Source: Eonycteris spelaea
Lineage: Eukaryota > Chordata > Mammalia > Chiroptera > Pteropodidae
DNA: 64,000 nucleotides
Assembly: GCA_003508835.1 (NCBI GenBank)
Contig: PUFA01000081.1
Coordinates: 3,410,001 to 3,474,000, forward strand
Reading direction: 5' to 3'
A program made the position numbers and the translations under genes. The stretch's first letter is position 1, and each line of letters starts with the position of its first letter. Below the pieces are notes generated by a model that made no database searches, had not been told where the DNA came from, and worked only from the letters and a program-made list of their open reading frames with translations. Of this stretch, positions 53,396-64,000 are shown in pieces.

Positions 53396-54239
53396 GATCT
53401 AGTCTTGGGGGACTCTTTGGAAACATGGAGGACTAAGAGACACCCCCAGATCTCTCCCATGAAATAACAATAAGCTGAACATCTAAAACTCAACAAAAAA
53501 CACCTAAACTGCACGCCGGCATGTTGGAGCGTGGAATCTGCACATAAGAGCTACTACAGGTCAGAAACCTGGGTGTTGGGCAGTGGACTGGGAGAAATAA
53601 AGAAGCTTCCTCTCACAGCCTTTGGAGCTCCCTACAGGAGGAGGGGGAGGGAAAAGGAGCAGTGAGTTCATATACGAGTTCCATGAACAGCCCTGCCTGG
53701 GAAAGTTATGAGCTCCCTGTGGCCAGTTTACAGCAGGGCTCAGTCATCAGGGCAGAAAGCAGAGAAATAACAGTTGATTTTTACTGACTACAGTTGCAAA
53801 ACTGAGGCTGAGCCACAGCTCCCAACCCCAAAACCCAGAGGGCTCCTCCTCCCATACCCTCCAAGACCAATTACCACAGAGCCCCAGGGGAGTCTGAGCA
53901 AATGCTATCAAAATGTGTGCTAACACTGACAGGGACTGAAACTGAGGGTAGCGAGCATGATTAAATATCTATCATAAAATAAAAAAGGCATTTTTAAAGC
54001 TTTATATAAAGCAGGGATCTAAGAAGCTTAGATGCCACCTACTGGAAACCAAAAGAAAAGAGCCTTCTTTGCAACAGGCTAAAGAGACCTTTATATAAAT
54101 ATTCTTTCTGTAAAAAAAATCAGAATATACTTCCATAAATGCCTAGGAGGAGAAATAGTCCATTAAACACAATTAACAACCAAGATGACAAGGCATCTCA
54201 GAAAGAAAGAAAAATCTCCAGAAAATAGCTTACAGACAT

Positions 54240-55100
54240 AGAAATATGCAACTTAAATGACAGAATTCAGGATGGTATTCTGAAAAAACTCAGTGAGTTC
54301 CAAAACAAGTCAACTGACAATTTCAGGAACTGAAAAAAAAAAAAAAAAAACTAGATGAGCAGAGCAAGGAGATTGGAACCCTCAAAAAGAACAGAATAGC
54401 TCTTCTGGAGATAAAAAAGACACTGTAAGAGTTGAAAAATGAAATAGCAAGCTTGGGAAATAGAGTTGACCAAATGGAGGAAAGGATCAATGATATTGAA
54501 GACAGAAATCTAGAAATAAATCAGAAGGAAGAAGAGAGAAACTGAAGAATGAAAAATAATGAAAAGAGAAATTCAAGAATTAGCTGATACCATCAGGAGA
54601 GGACACATAAGAATAATGGGCATTATCAAAGGCAAGAAAAAGGAACAGATTAGAAAACATTTTCAGGCAAATAGTTGATGAGAATTTCCCAAATCTAAGG
54701 AATGAGCTAGAGCTTGAATTCAAGAAGTCTCCGGAACACCCAATTATCTGAACCCCAAAAGGTCTTTCACCAAGACACATTGTATTAAAATGATCAAAAA
54801 TCAATGACAAAGACAGAAATCTCAGGCAGCCAAAAAGAAAACAGTAATTTATAAAGGTAAACCCATTAGATTATCTTCAGACTTCTCAGCGCAAATGTTA
54901 TAGCAAGAAAGAAATGGAATTCAAATAAAGTATTAAGTGAAAGGAACTACCAGCCTATAATAATGTATCCAGCTAAGCTCTATCTTCATATCTTAGATAT
55001 GAAGGAGAAATTAAGACTTTTCTAGATGTACAAAAATTGAAGAAATTCTCCACTATGAGGTCTACACTATAGGAAATATTGAAAGGGGTCAGCTCACCTA
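54240..55100 (+). pseudogene. Decayed L1 ORF1 relic
   Basis: The ORF1 protein is normally an RNA-binding trimer with a coiled coil, RRM and C-terminal domain. Here the coiled-coil part is A/G-rich (GAGATTGGAACCCTCAAAAA, GGAGGAAAGGATCAATGATA). The RRM region reads RRGHIRIMGIIKGKKKEQ, and the C-terminal domain reads VIYKGKPIRLSSDFSAQML. An A-run of 18 (54333-54350) and several stops break the frame. Confidence 0.8.
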
Positions 55101-55360
55101 AAACAAAATGACACACCACACAAAATACATAAAGTGACTATCGGGCAAATAGAAGCAGGGGAGTGCAACCCTTACTAAGAAGAGGTCATTATAACCTTAA
55201 ATAATAAGAAGAAAACTGTTATAACAAGATAGTAATGAATTTGCAGGATACGTAGGGACAAATTGAGACAATAATGACTAAAAGGAGGATAATAATGACT
55301 AAAGGATCCAAATTTACAAAGGGAAGGAGATAAGGCACATGCAGAAGAAACTGGACAACT

Positions 55361-55498
55361 GTTGTGTTGTTTGTTGTGTGTGTGTGTGTATGTGTATGTG
55401 TGTATGTGTATGTATATATATGTATGCGTATATGTGTATGTATGTGTGTGTATGTATGTATGTATGTTATGTGTGTACACACACACACACACACACAC
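55361..55498. repeat. Compound TG/TATG/CA microsatellite
   Basis: About 138 bases: TTGTGTTG units, then (TG)n, mixed TATG and TGTATG units, then GTGTGTACACACACACAC up to 55498. The TG and AC halves are mutually complementary around GTAC. It lies in the spacer of the L1 at 53400. The many open frames here (up to 107 codons) are repeat artefacts. Confidence 0.95.
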
Positions 55499-55679
55499 TA
55501 TCCTTTACATGTTCATAAAGGTAACCACACTCCAAAGGTTTCAGACCCTGAAGACCCTGAGGCAAACCCCACAAAAGTTAACCAATATAAGGAAAACAGA
55601 AACACAAGGGACAAGGAAGCAGTGGAAACATCAAGCTGCCAGAAAGAAAAAAGATAAAATGCTATAAGCAAGACCTCAT

Positions 55680-58600
55680 ATTTCAATAATCACTCTAAAT
55701 GTAAATGGACTGAAATCACCAATAAAAAGGCACAGAGTTGCAGAATAGATCAAAAAAACAAAACCCAACCATATGCTGGCTCCAGGGAGACACATCTCAG
55801 TTCCAAAGACAAATATAGACTCAAAGTGAAAGGGTGAAAAAATGATATTTCAAGCAAATGGCATTCAGAGAAAAGCAGGAGTAGTGGTACTAATATGGAC
55901 AAACTAGACTTCAAAATAAAAAGGTAAGAAAGATACTGAGGGACACTTCATAATGATAAAGAAATCATCATGCACCAAGAAGACATAACACTTATTAATA
56001 TCTTATGCTCTCAATCAGGGAGCCCTGAAATATTAAAGCAATTTCTTACAAAGGGAGAAACAGGACCAAAATACTATCGTAGTAGGGGAATCTAAATACC
56101 CCTCTGTCGGATATGGACAGATCATCCAAACAGCAAATCAATAAGGAAATAACATCCTTAAATGACACATTAGACCAACATTTACAGAGCCTTCCATTCC
56201 AGCTGTCAGCTGTTACTATATGCTTATACATTCTTTCTTAGTGCACAGGGAACATTCTCAAGAATTGAACCACATGGCGGGATACAGAGATAGCTTCAAC
56301 AAATATAAGGAGGGTGAAATAGACCAAGCTTATTCTCTGATCATAATGCTTTGAAACTAGAGATCAAACTGCAGAAAGAAGGGTGAAGAACACAAATTCA
56401 TGGAGATTAAACAACATGGCTGCTGAAGAATAAACTGGGTCAAGAAGAGAATAAAAAGTGAGGATCAGAGAGATACATAGAAACAAATGATATGAGATGT
56501 ACAACATATCAAAACTTCTGGGACATGGCAAAAAGTGGCCATAAAGAGGAAAAGTTCACATCATTACAAGCCTATCTCCCAAAACAAGAATGAGCCCAAA
56601 TAAAAAAACCTAATACTTCATCTTAAAAAAAACTAGAAAAGAACAAATGAGGCCTAAAGTCAGCAGAAGGAATGAAATAATCAAAATTAGAGCAGAAATA
56701 AATGAAATTGAAAACAAAAAATGATAGAAAAAATAAATAAGACAAAGAAGCTGGTTCTTTGAGAAGGTTAATAAAATTGACAAACCCCTGGCTAGACTCA
56801 CTAAAGAAAAGAAAGGACACAAAACAAAATCAGGGATGAAAGAGCAGAAATTATGACAGACATTGCCAGAAATACAAAAAGGATCAATACAGGATCATAC
56901 AGAATACTATGAAAAAGTATATAACACCAAACTTAATAACCTAGAAGAAATTGGACAGTACTTAGAAAAATACAACCTTCTGAACTGGATCAGGAAGAAC
57001 TGGAAAATCTAAAAACAGACCGATCAGCAGTATGGGAATTGAAACAATCATAAAAAACCTACCAAAAAGGAAAAAAGTCCAGGACCAGATGGCTTCGCTA
57101 GTGAATTCTAACAAAACATTCAAAGAAGATTTAATGCCTATTCTCTTCAAATCTTCCAAAAAATCAAAGAGGAGGCAATACTTTCCCAACTCCACTTTAT
57201 GAGGCCAGTTAACCCTGATACCAAAACCTGGTAAGGATAACACAAAAAAAGAAAACTACAGGACTGATATCTCTCATGAACACAGATGCAAAATCCTAAA
57301 AAGATACTAATGAACTGAATACAGCAACATATTAAAAGATTATACACCACGATCTAGTGGGCTTCATCCCAGGGGCAACAGGATGCTTCAACATACACAA
57401 ATTGATTAATGTAATATACCACATAAACAAATTAAAAAATAATCATATGATCATATCAAGAGATGCAGATAAAGCTTTGACAAGATATAGCATCCATTTT
57501 ATTCAAAACACTTCACATAATTGGTATAGAAGGAAAGTACCTTCACATAATAAAGGCCATATATGATAAACCTTCAGCCATATTATACTTAATTGTGAAA
57601 AACTAAAAACCTTTCCTTTAAGATCAGGACCAAGGCAGGCTGTCCACTATCACCACTGTTATTTCAATATAATATTGGAGGTCCTAGCGAGTGCAATCAG
57701 ACAAGAAAAAGATATAAAAGGCATCCAAATATAGGAAATGAACAAGTCAGCTGTCACTCTACACGGATGACAATGATTCTCTAATATAGAAAATCCTAAA
57801 GACTCCTCAAGAACTTTACTAGAAACAATAGGCAAATATGGTAATGCTCTGGATACCCAAAACCAATGTTCAAAAATCCATAGCTTCTATACTCTAATAA
57901 TGAAATGTCAGAAAAAGAAGTGAAAAAAAGAATTCCTTTTGCTATTGCAACAAAAGGAATAAATACCTAGAAATAATTAAACAAAACATATGAAGGACCT
58001 ATATAATGAAAACTACAAGACCTTATTAAAAGAAATCGAAGAAGATACCAAAGGAAATGGAAAGATATTCTGTGTTCTTGGATTGGAAGAATCAGCAGTT
58101 AAAATGACTATATTACCTAAGTCATTATACAAATTTAATGCAATTCCCATCAAAATCTCATCGGTATTTTTTAAGGAAATAGAACAAAAAATCATCAGAT
58201 TTGTATGGAAGCACAAAAGACCCCAAATTAACCAAAGTCATCCTGAGAAAAAAAGAATGAGACTGGAGGCAATCCTCTGACTTCAAATTATACTACAAAG
58301 TGACAGTAAATCAAAACAGCATGGTATTGGCAGTAAAATGACGCATGGACCAGTGGAACAGAATCTAGAGTCCAGAAGTAAACCTGTATTATTAATGAGC
58401 AAATAATTTTCAACAAAAAAGGTAAAAGCATACAGTGGAGAAAGGAAAGCCTCTTCAATAAATGGTGCTGGGAAAGACTGGAAAGCCACCTATAAAAGAA
58501 TGAAGCTAGACTGTTGTCTATCATCACCACACAAAAACTAACGGTCAAAATGGATTAAGACCTGCGTATAAACCCTGAAACAATAAAATGCATAGAAGAA

Positions 58601-58888
58601 AACATGAGAACGAAACTCAAGGACCTTTGACTTAAAAAGGGCTTTATGATTTGACTTCAAAAGCAAGGGAAGTAAAAAGCAAAAATAAATGAATGGGACC
58701 ACATCAAACTAAAAAGTTCTGCTCAGCAAAAGAAGTCATCAACAAGATAAAGAGACAGTCATTTGAAGATGGGAAAATATGTTTGCAAGCAATGCCTCTA
58801 ATATGGGCTAATATCCAAAATATACAAGGACTCATACAACTCAATAACAACAAAAAACCAAATGATTCCAGTCAAAAAATGGGCCAAA
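55680..58888 (+). pseudogene. Decayed L1 ORF2 (endonuclease/reverse transcriptase) relic
   Basis: ORF2 encodes the endonuclease and reverse transcriptase that copy L1 RNA at the chromosomal nick. The start is at about 55680 (TTCAATAATCACTCTAAATG, encoding a 'SIITLNVNG'-like start). The endonuclease motif 'AGVVVLIWTN' follows near 55880, then the RT entry (CCAGGACCAGATGGCTTCGC, 'GPDGF') and the block with [18 protein letters not shown] (57357-57415). Near 57990-58280 a 96-codon frame still reads [18 protein letters not shown] and [18 protein letters not shown]. The last part reads SFEDGKICLQAMPL, then LNNNKKPNDSSQKMGQIG before it is cut at 58888. Numerous stops and frameshifts make it inactive. 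Confidence 0.85.
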
Positions 58889-59242
58889 TTGGGGTCTGTG
58901 TAAGAAGTCTCAGTTGGCTTTTGGGCAGCCTTCCAATGGAGTCTGTGATACAGTTGTATCTACATCCCTTTTATACATTCCGAGTTCTTGCTTCTGTTTT
59001 TCCTAGCTGCTTACTACTTCCTGGTCATGTAGCTCAAAACTCAGTACCATGGATGGTATGTGAGAGAAATGAGCTTTTTTTGGTAGTGCCCTGCACAGTT
59101 GGGGAAGCTTGGCACTCACACATGTGCTCTCACTTTCTCTCATGGGAGAAATTACTGGCTGAGGAGGGCTTTCTTGGCACTGAGCTGTGCTTTCTTGGAG
59201 GAGAGGTGATGTGCATAAAGACGAACAATTCTCTTACATCGA

Positions 59243-59244
<2 letters not shown>
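58889..59244. other. Unassigned insert interrupting the L1
   Basis: From GGGGTCTGTGTAAGAAGTCT on, the sequence no longer matches L1 ORF2. It carries GGCAGCCTTCCAATGGAGTC, AGCTCAAAACTCAGTACCAT and ACATGTGCTCTCACTTTCTC. It may be part of another retroelement's 5' UTR read backwards, but I cannot place it. The 197-codon open frame at 58693-59286 simply joins the L1 ORF2 end to this insert and the T-run. Confidence 0.45.

Positions 59245-59273
<29 letters not shown>
59245..59273 (-). repeat. Poly(T) tract of 29 bases
   Basis: Twenty-nine uninterrupted T residues between CATCGATC and GCTCCAACAG. Such a run is the usual signature of the poly(A) tail of a retroelement inserted on the minus strand, whose body would then lie to the right. 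Confidence 0.95.
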
Positions 59274-59276
<3 letters not shown>

Positions 59277-59468
59277 CCAACAGTGAAAGTGTTACTTCCT
59301 CTGGAACTTCTCCCTGGACTACTGAACTTCCAAAAGACTGTGTCGTTTGTGGGTGATTGTCTTAGTGTTCTTCAGGGTCTCCTGGGCTGTAGTCTAAAGG
59401 GGACGGAGACAGCTCATGAGGAAGATGTAAGTGAGAGAATCTTATCTGGCCAGCTTGCTGATGTTACT
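59274..59468 (-). other. Unassigned sequence next to the poly(T)
   Basis: About 195 bases between the T-run and the first clear HAL1-like part: TGAAAGTGTTACTTCCTCTG, CCCTGGACTACTGAACTTCC, GTCTCCTGGGCTGTAGTCTA. This may be the 3' region of the minus-strand element whose tail is the T-run. Confidence 0.4.
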
Positions 59469-61132
59469 CCTGTTCTTTGTTTTTGAAAGATGGTTTTGCT
59501 GAATATAGAATTCTTGGTTGATAGACCTTATCTTTCAGCAATTTTAAATATTTTACTCTACTATCTTTCTAGTTTTTCCTGGTTTCTGATGAGGACTCAG
59601 CTGTTAAACATATTAAAATCCCTTGTATGTGATTGCTTTGCTTTTAAGATCTCTCTTTTCTTTCTACAGTTTGATTATGATGCTTCTAGGTGTGAATCTT
59701 TTATATTTATGCTAGTTGGAGTTTTTAAGTTTCTGGAATATGAAGATTTTTTTTTCACAAATTTGGGAAAATTTTAGCTATTATTTCGCAAATATTTTCT
59801 CTGCTCCTTTTCCCCTCTCCTCTTTCTAGTACTCCCATTACACATATGTTGTTGTGCTTGATGGTGTCTCACAGATAGCTGAGGCTCTATGATTTTTATT
59901 CTTTTTTTTTTCATTCCTCAGAATACGTAACCTTAATTGTTTTATTTTCTATTTTGTTTTTTTTATTTTATCAGCTCAAATCTCTTTTGAGCCATTTGTA
60001 TTGTACTTTTTAATTCCAGGATTTTAATTTGGGTCTTTTAAAAAAAATTCAGTCTAAGAACTAAATACTTTATTTTAGTTATTTAATTCTTGAAAATAAA
60101 ATGGCTTATTTAAAATTTTTGGTAAGTCCAAATCTGGGCTACCTAAGAGGCAGTTTCTATGGACTGCCTACCTGCTCCTGTGCATAGGCTATACTTTCCT
60201 ATTATTTTCATGTTTTTGTAAATTTTATTGAAAACTGGGCATTTAAAAATAATGTGAAAACTCTGGAAATCAAAATTTCTTTTCTCCTTAGGGTTTGTTG
60301 TTGTTGCTGTATGTTTGTTTAGCACTTTCCTGAAATAATTATATGAAGTCTGTATTCTTTGTCATGTGTGGCCACTGAAGTCTCTGCGTGGTTAAATTAA
60401 TGTCAGGCAAAAATTGGAAAGAGACGGAAAGATCAGGCCTTCTCAAGCGTTTCCTGGACATGTGCACAGCTTTGCATTTGCATGTAGCCTTTTAGATTCC
60501 TGGAGATACAGTGAAGCTTTTTAAAGCCTCTGGTGGACATCCCATTTTTCGACCTTTACTTTTAAGTTCTTTGGAATTTCTTGTTTTTACCGACTATATT
60601 AGATCAAACAGATGTAGTTTTCAATAATGGCAACTTATTATTTTTGACAAACACCATAGAGAAAAGGCTGTTTGTGCTGAGCAAGCTGTTAGGTGAAATA
60701 AAGACGAGCCCTCTGAGTGATTGTTTACAAAGAGCTGCCAAAATAGGTCAAATAATGACAGTTCTCTGGGACCGAGACTTTTAAGGAACATTTAAACATG
60801 TTTTGTCTTCTACAGTGGCTGCTAGGCTGCTGGTTTTCATGGCTACCATGATTGTAAGACTGTTGATATTCAATGCTGCAGTGGAGCTATAGAGAGAGGT
60901 ATAGGAATAGGGTAAATTAAGACACCTCACAGTTCATAGTCTTAAAACTGAGATTCAGCTACTTTTTTTTTTTGGATAAATTAAACCTCAAATTGTTACA
61001 AGCCTTTGGTTAATTTCTAGAGTTCTGAAACATCGATTTTGATAAAATTTCTTCGTGTCATTGCTTTTATTGAGGGGTCGAATTTTGGAGGTCCTTCCTC
61101 AGCTATTTTTGAAGTTCTCTCTTCAAAGTTAA
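59469..61132 (-). mobile_element. HAL1-like LINE (ORF1-bearing, L1-related), antisense
   Basis: The plus strand reads HAL1 backwards: GGTTTCTGATGAGGACTCAG, CAGTTTGATTATGATGCTTC, GGTGTGAATCTTTTATATTT, ATTTGGGAAAATTTTAGCTA, AAATATTTTCTCTGCTCCTT, ATTACACATATGTTGTTGTG, TGATGGTGTCTCACAGATAG and GAGGCTCTATGATTTTTATT. A 5' UTR-like part (about 60120-61130) follows, with GTCATGTGTGGCCACTGAAG and GGCTGCTAGGCTGCTGGTTT. It ends near GGTCGAATTTTGGAGGTCCT. HAL1 elements keep an ORF1 but lack a reverse transcriptase. The 5' boundary is estimated. Confidence 0.7.
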
Positions 61133-62055
61133 CTTGATTTGGGGATGGGGTGGGTAGTACATTCTAGGCAAAAGCAAAAGTATTTGCAAGGCTTAGTGAT
61201 AGTGTGCTGGAAATTCTTTTTTGATGCTCAGCTTTGTTTTTGGTCTTATTGGTTTCTCTTGAAAAGCAAGACTGGAAGCCTGGAAACTTCTTTTTTCCAG
61301 GGCTCCCATACCAGCAGGATTCCCATTTAGATTTCAAGAAAGAGTTTCTGTGTGAGATTGGAAATGCAGATGAGAAGAAGAAGCCATGTTCTCTGGCAGT
61401 TACTGGGCACAGGACATAACTGTGGACAGACTAAAGAAGAGAGATGTGTCAGAAGATTCCAAGTGTTGTCCTGAGAGTCATCCATTGAGTACTGAAGGCT
61501 ACTGATATCAGGAGTGGTGGTTTCTTGTGATTTTCCACTTCCTAATGCTTAAACGCTGGCAGCAATTTCCCTGACCTTTGCTCCATAGCCTTTTAAAAGT
61601 TTATGTTTCTAATTTCCTGTATTAAATACTTTTATGCTTAAAGTATTTAGAATGGCTTCTGTTTTCTTATAAAACATTGATGCAGATTTGAAGAATTCAG
61701 TGAGTTCACTGAATTGAAAGGAAGCCAGTGTAGTGAAGTTTTGAGAATGTGGGAAGAGAGTTGTTAATTCATACTTGAGGTGCCAAAATCTAGTTATATG
61801 AAGTCCAGCTAGTTTTATAAATGAGTGAAGTCTGGCAAAAAGGAGTGGATGGTAGAGAATAGGGCAAATTGGAAAACATGAATCCCATTTGAAGATAAAC
61901 TCGAATTTTTCAAAGGAAATAAGAAATCCAAAATTTTATGTGAAATCTATGTGTAGATATTAGGTATATCATTTTTAAAGCAGAATGTACTAGCAAAAAT
62001 CATATTTTGTCTATTCCATAGGTTGCCAGTTATATATATTTTAAACTATTTTCTT
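61133..62055. other. Unassigned; possible LTR-like end
   Basis: About 920 bases. TGTATTAAATACTTTTATGC, TTAAAGTATTTAGAATGGCT and TCTGTTTTCTTATAAAACAT near 61618-61680 recall the end of some mammalian LTRs, but I could not match the rest. No gene; short frames only. Confidence 0.4.
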
Positions 62056-62056
62056 C

Positions 62057-62123
62057 CTGGCTTTATTGAAATATAATAGATAATTAGCTGCTCATATTTA
62101 CATTGTACAATTCAATGAGTTTT
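62057..62123 (-). mobile_element. Old L1 3' end fragment
   Basis: CCTGGCTTTATTGAAATATA, then ATTTACATTGTACAATTCAA and TGAGTTTTAATTTC resemble a reversed L1M 3' UTR start. It abuts the younger L1 at 62125. Confidence 0.55.
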
Positions 62124-62124
62124 A

Positions 62125-64000
62125 ATTTCAATTATAGTTGACATACAATAATATTTTAGTTTAAGTTGTACAGCATAGTGATTAGAGATGTATATAACTC
62201 ACAACGTAATCACCCACTAAATCTAGTACCCCTCTTCCTTTTACATGTTTATTCCAACATTATTAACTATTATCCTTATGCCATAATTTATATCTCCATG
62301 TCTATTTCGTAACTATCCATTTGTACTTCTTAATCTCTTTGCCTTTTTCTCCATCCCCTCAAACTTCCTCCCATGTAGTAGCCTCAAAATATTTCTCTGT
62401 ATCTATGAGTTTATTTCCATTTTTTTTTGTTGTTGTTGTTTATTCTTTGGATTCCCATGTATGTGAAATCATGTGATATTTGTCTCTCTATCCAACCCAT
62501 TTCATTCAGTGAAATATCCTCTAGGTCTCAAGGCAATATCTTTTTCCATCCCCTTATTTAAGTCTGTGTGTGTCTTTTGATCTGAAGTCTATTGTAGGCA
62601 GCATGTGTAGAGTTTTGTTTTCTTATCTATTCAGCCACTCTATCTTTTGGCTGAATGCTTAATTCTTTTCTGGTTTGAGGTACTTGTTGATTATTACCAT
62701 TCTTTAGTCCTGTTTTTGATACATGTTTTTTCTCCTTAAAAAGTCCCCTCCAACATTTCCTGTAATACGGGCTTGGTGTTGTTAATTTCTTTAGATTATT
62801 TTTGTCTTAGAAGCTCTTTATCTTTCTTCAACTCTAATGATAACTTTTCTGGATAAAGTATTCTAGGTTGTAGATCCTGGGTTTTCATCATGTTGAATAT
62901 TTTTTGTTAAACCCTTCTGTCCTACATAGTTTCTTTTGAGAATTCAGCTGCAAGTCTTATGGGAACTCCTTTGTAGGTAACTATCTGCTTTTCTCTTGCT
63001 GCTTTTATGAGTCTCCTTTGTCTTTAACCTTTGGCATTTCAATTATGATGCGTCTTGGTGTGGGCCTCTTTGGTTCCTGTTTTTTTGGGACTCTCTGAGC
63101 TTCCTGTGGTTTTATGACTATTTTCTTCACTAGGTTAGGGAAATTTTCCATCGCTATTTTCTTCAATATCTCTTCAACATCTTGTTTTCCTTCAAAACAA
63201 GAAACTCCTATGACATGGATATTTTTACATTTAATCATTTCCCATAGGCTCCTTAAATTATTATTATAGTCTTGGCTTCTTTTTTCTCGCCATTTTAAAT
63301 TGAGTGTCTTGTCTTCCCCATCCTCTATGTAGGTCATTCAGTCCTCTTCTTTATTCACTTTGTTTATTCCATTTAATACACTTTTCATTTCAGATAATGT
63401 GTTCTTCATTTCTGACTAGTTCTCTTTTATAATTTCCATTTCATTTTTATGGTTTTAAAAATCTCTTTTTTAAACTTATCACTGAATTCATCTACACTTC
63501 CCCTAAGCTCATCAAGTATCTTTATAAACCAGTGTTTTGAACTCTGTGTCTGTTAGATTGCTTGATTCCATTATTCCTGGATCTGTGTTCTCTTCTTCAT
63601 ATGGTTTTCTGTTTCTTTGCCTTCCCATTTTGGCTGCCTTTTTGTATCTGTTTCTATGTACTAAGCAAAGATCTTAAGTTTCCTGCTCTTTTGTGTGGAT
63701 TTGTGAAGTAGGTGTCCAGTGCCACAGTCCTGAGAGGGGTTCAGCTGCAGGCCAAACAGCCTAAGCTTTTGCCCCTCTGGGGCCATCTGTTAAGATTCAG
63801 CATGCAATCCAGAGATGCTGTGCTTATAGTTGCCTCAAGAAACCACACTAGATACGAGGCCAGCTGCCGCAGTGTGAGTCTTGGCACTGCCTCAGCAAGG
63901 AGCACCAGACTCACTGAGGATGCACCTGGATGTGGCTTGGGTGGGGCTGCAAGTGGGGGAGGCAGATTTTCAGGGAATCCTCTGGATGGAGCAACCTCTT
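62125..64000 (-). mobile_element. L1 LINE lacking most of ORF2, cut by the window edge
   Basis: The plus strand starts with the reversed 3' UTR (CAATTATAGTTGACATACAA, GTTGTACAGCATAGTGATTA, GTATCTATGAGTTTATTTCC). At about 62535-62560 it jumps to the endonuclease start of ORF2 (AGTCTGTGTGTGTCTTTTGA, GTCTATTGTAGGCAGCATGT). It then continues through ORF1 (about 62700-63660) into a G/C-richer 5' UTR up to the right edge. The architecture resembles 6070-9320, with different breakpoints. Confidence 0.85.
62700..63665 (-). pseudogene. L1 ORF1 relic with a 110-codon open stretch
   Basis: ORF1 of the element at 62125. The minus-strand frame from 63337 to 63005 remains open for 110 codons. It holds the RRM-side motif IKCKNIHVIGVSCFEGKQ, then AMENFPNLVKKIVIKPQE and EPKRPTPRRIIIEMPKVK, hallmarks of mammalian L1 ORF1p. 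Downstream the C-terminal domain is present but shifted by stops. The open stretch suggests the copy is younger than the L1M elements, though clearly dead. Confidence 0.88.

Larger units (their letters stand above)
53400..58888 (+). mobile_element. Almost full-length decayed L1 LINE, 3' end interrupted
   Basis: The element opens with a 5' UTR (ACATGGAGGACTAAGAGACA; about 53400-54230), followed by ORF1 (about 54240-55100), a spacer containing the TG/CA microsatellite, and ORF2 (about 55680-58888). Its sense match stops at about 58888, in the middle of the ORF2 C-terminal region, where unrelated sequence begins. No 3' UTR or tail is seen in this orientation. Several stops and frameshifts break both ORFs, so it is not mobile. 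Confidence 0.85.

Noticed and set aside
55175..55667. Overlapping open frames on both strands with long C/V/Y or H/T runs
   Set aside because: They are translations of the TG/CA microsatellite.
58693..59286. A 197-codon plus-strand open frame, the longest in the window
   Set aside because: Its first third is the decayed C-terminal part of L1 ORF2 and the rest crosses an unplaced insert and the poly(T) tract (poly-phenylalanine). It is a chimera of repeats, not a gene.

Overview
The window is mammalian nuclear DNA: AT-rich, CpG-poor, and built mostly from interspersed repeats on both strands. I found no intact protein-coding gene, no recognisable exon series, and no rRNA, tRNA or CRISPR array. 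The only gene copy I can name is a dead processed copy of ribosomal protein L14 (RPL14), at about 17.59-18.29 kb. The many 60-120 codon open frames look like chance frames or pieces of LINE-1 (L1) proteins. The window is probably intergenic or deep intronic sequence.

Organism: the old shared repeats (L2, MIR, MER5A, MER20, MLT1/MST LTRs, L1M, HAL1-like) place it in a placental mammal. Two L1 3' UTR types are present. One ends near CACCTGAAACTAATATAA-like sequence and the other near GTCACCCCAAT. In my memory both are typical of Laurasiatheria (bats, carnivores, perissodactyls, pangolins). I see no Alu, B1/B2, Bov-tA, horse ERE, carnivore tRNA-Lys SINE or obvious bat VES SINE, and no intact young L1. 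That pattern would suit a lineage with little recent SINE/L1 activity, such as a pteropodid bat, but this is a low-confidence inference.

Layout. 0-6 kb: L2, MIR, MER5A, an MST-type LTR and unassigned sequence. 6.07-9.32 kb: a minus-strand L1 with its 5' end and ORF1 but most of ORF2 deleted. 9.3-14 kb: a MaLR LTR, MIR and L2 in largely unassigned DNA. 14-19 kb: an L1M 3' end, hAT elements, MIRs, and an L2 split by the RPL14 retrocopy, which has a 13-bp target-site duplication. 20-25 kb: a short L1, an MLT1A-type LTR and a small, almost perfect composite duplication (24465-24610). 26-29.5 kb: a minus-strand stretch that reads in places like decayed coding sequence, interrupted and flanked by L1M 3' ends. 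30-37 kb: MER20, MIRs, a pyrimidine-rich minisatellite, a long L2 and several MLT1-like LTRs. 37-41 kb: relatively repeat-poor segments that are candidate regulatory DNA. 41-51 kb: MIR, L2 and LTR relics. 51-64 kb: a dense L1 cluster holding a 5'-inverted (twin-primed) L1, an almost full-length decayed L1 with a large TG/CA microsatellite, a HAL1-like element and a second RT-deleted L1 running off the right edge.

No genes act together here. The interest lies in mobile-element structure, nested insertions, one recent-looking rearrangement, and a few stretches that could be conserved or gene-derived and need database comparison. I found no convincing new biological system. Repeat names come from remembered consensus motifs, not a search, so subfamily names are approximate.
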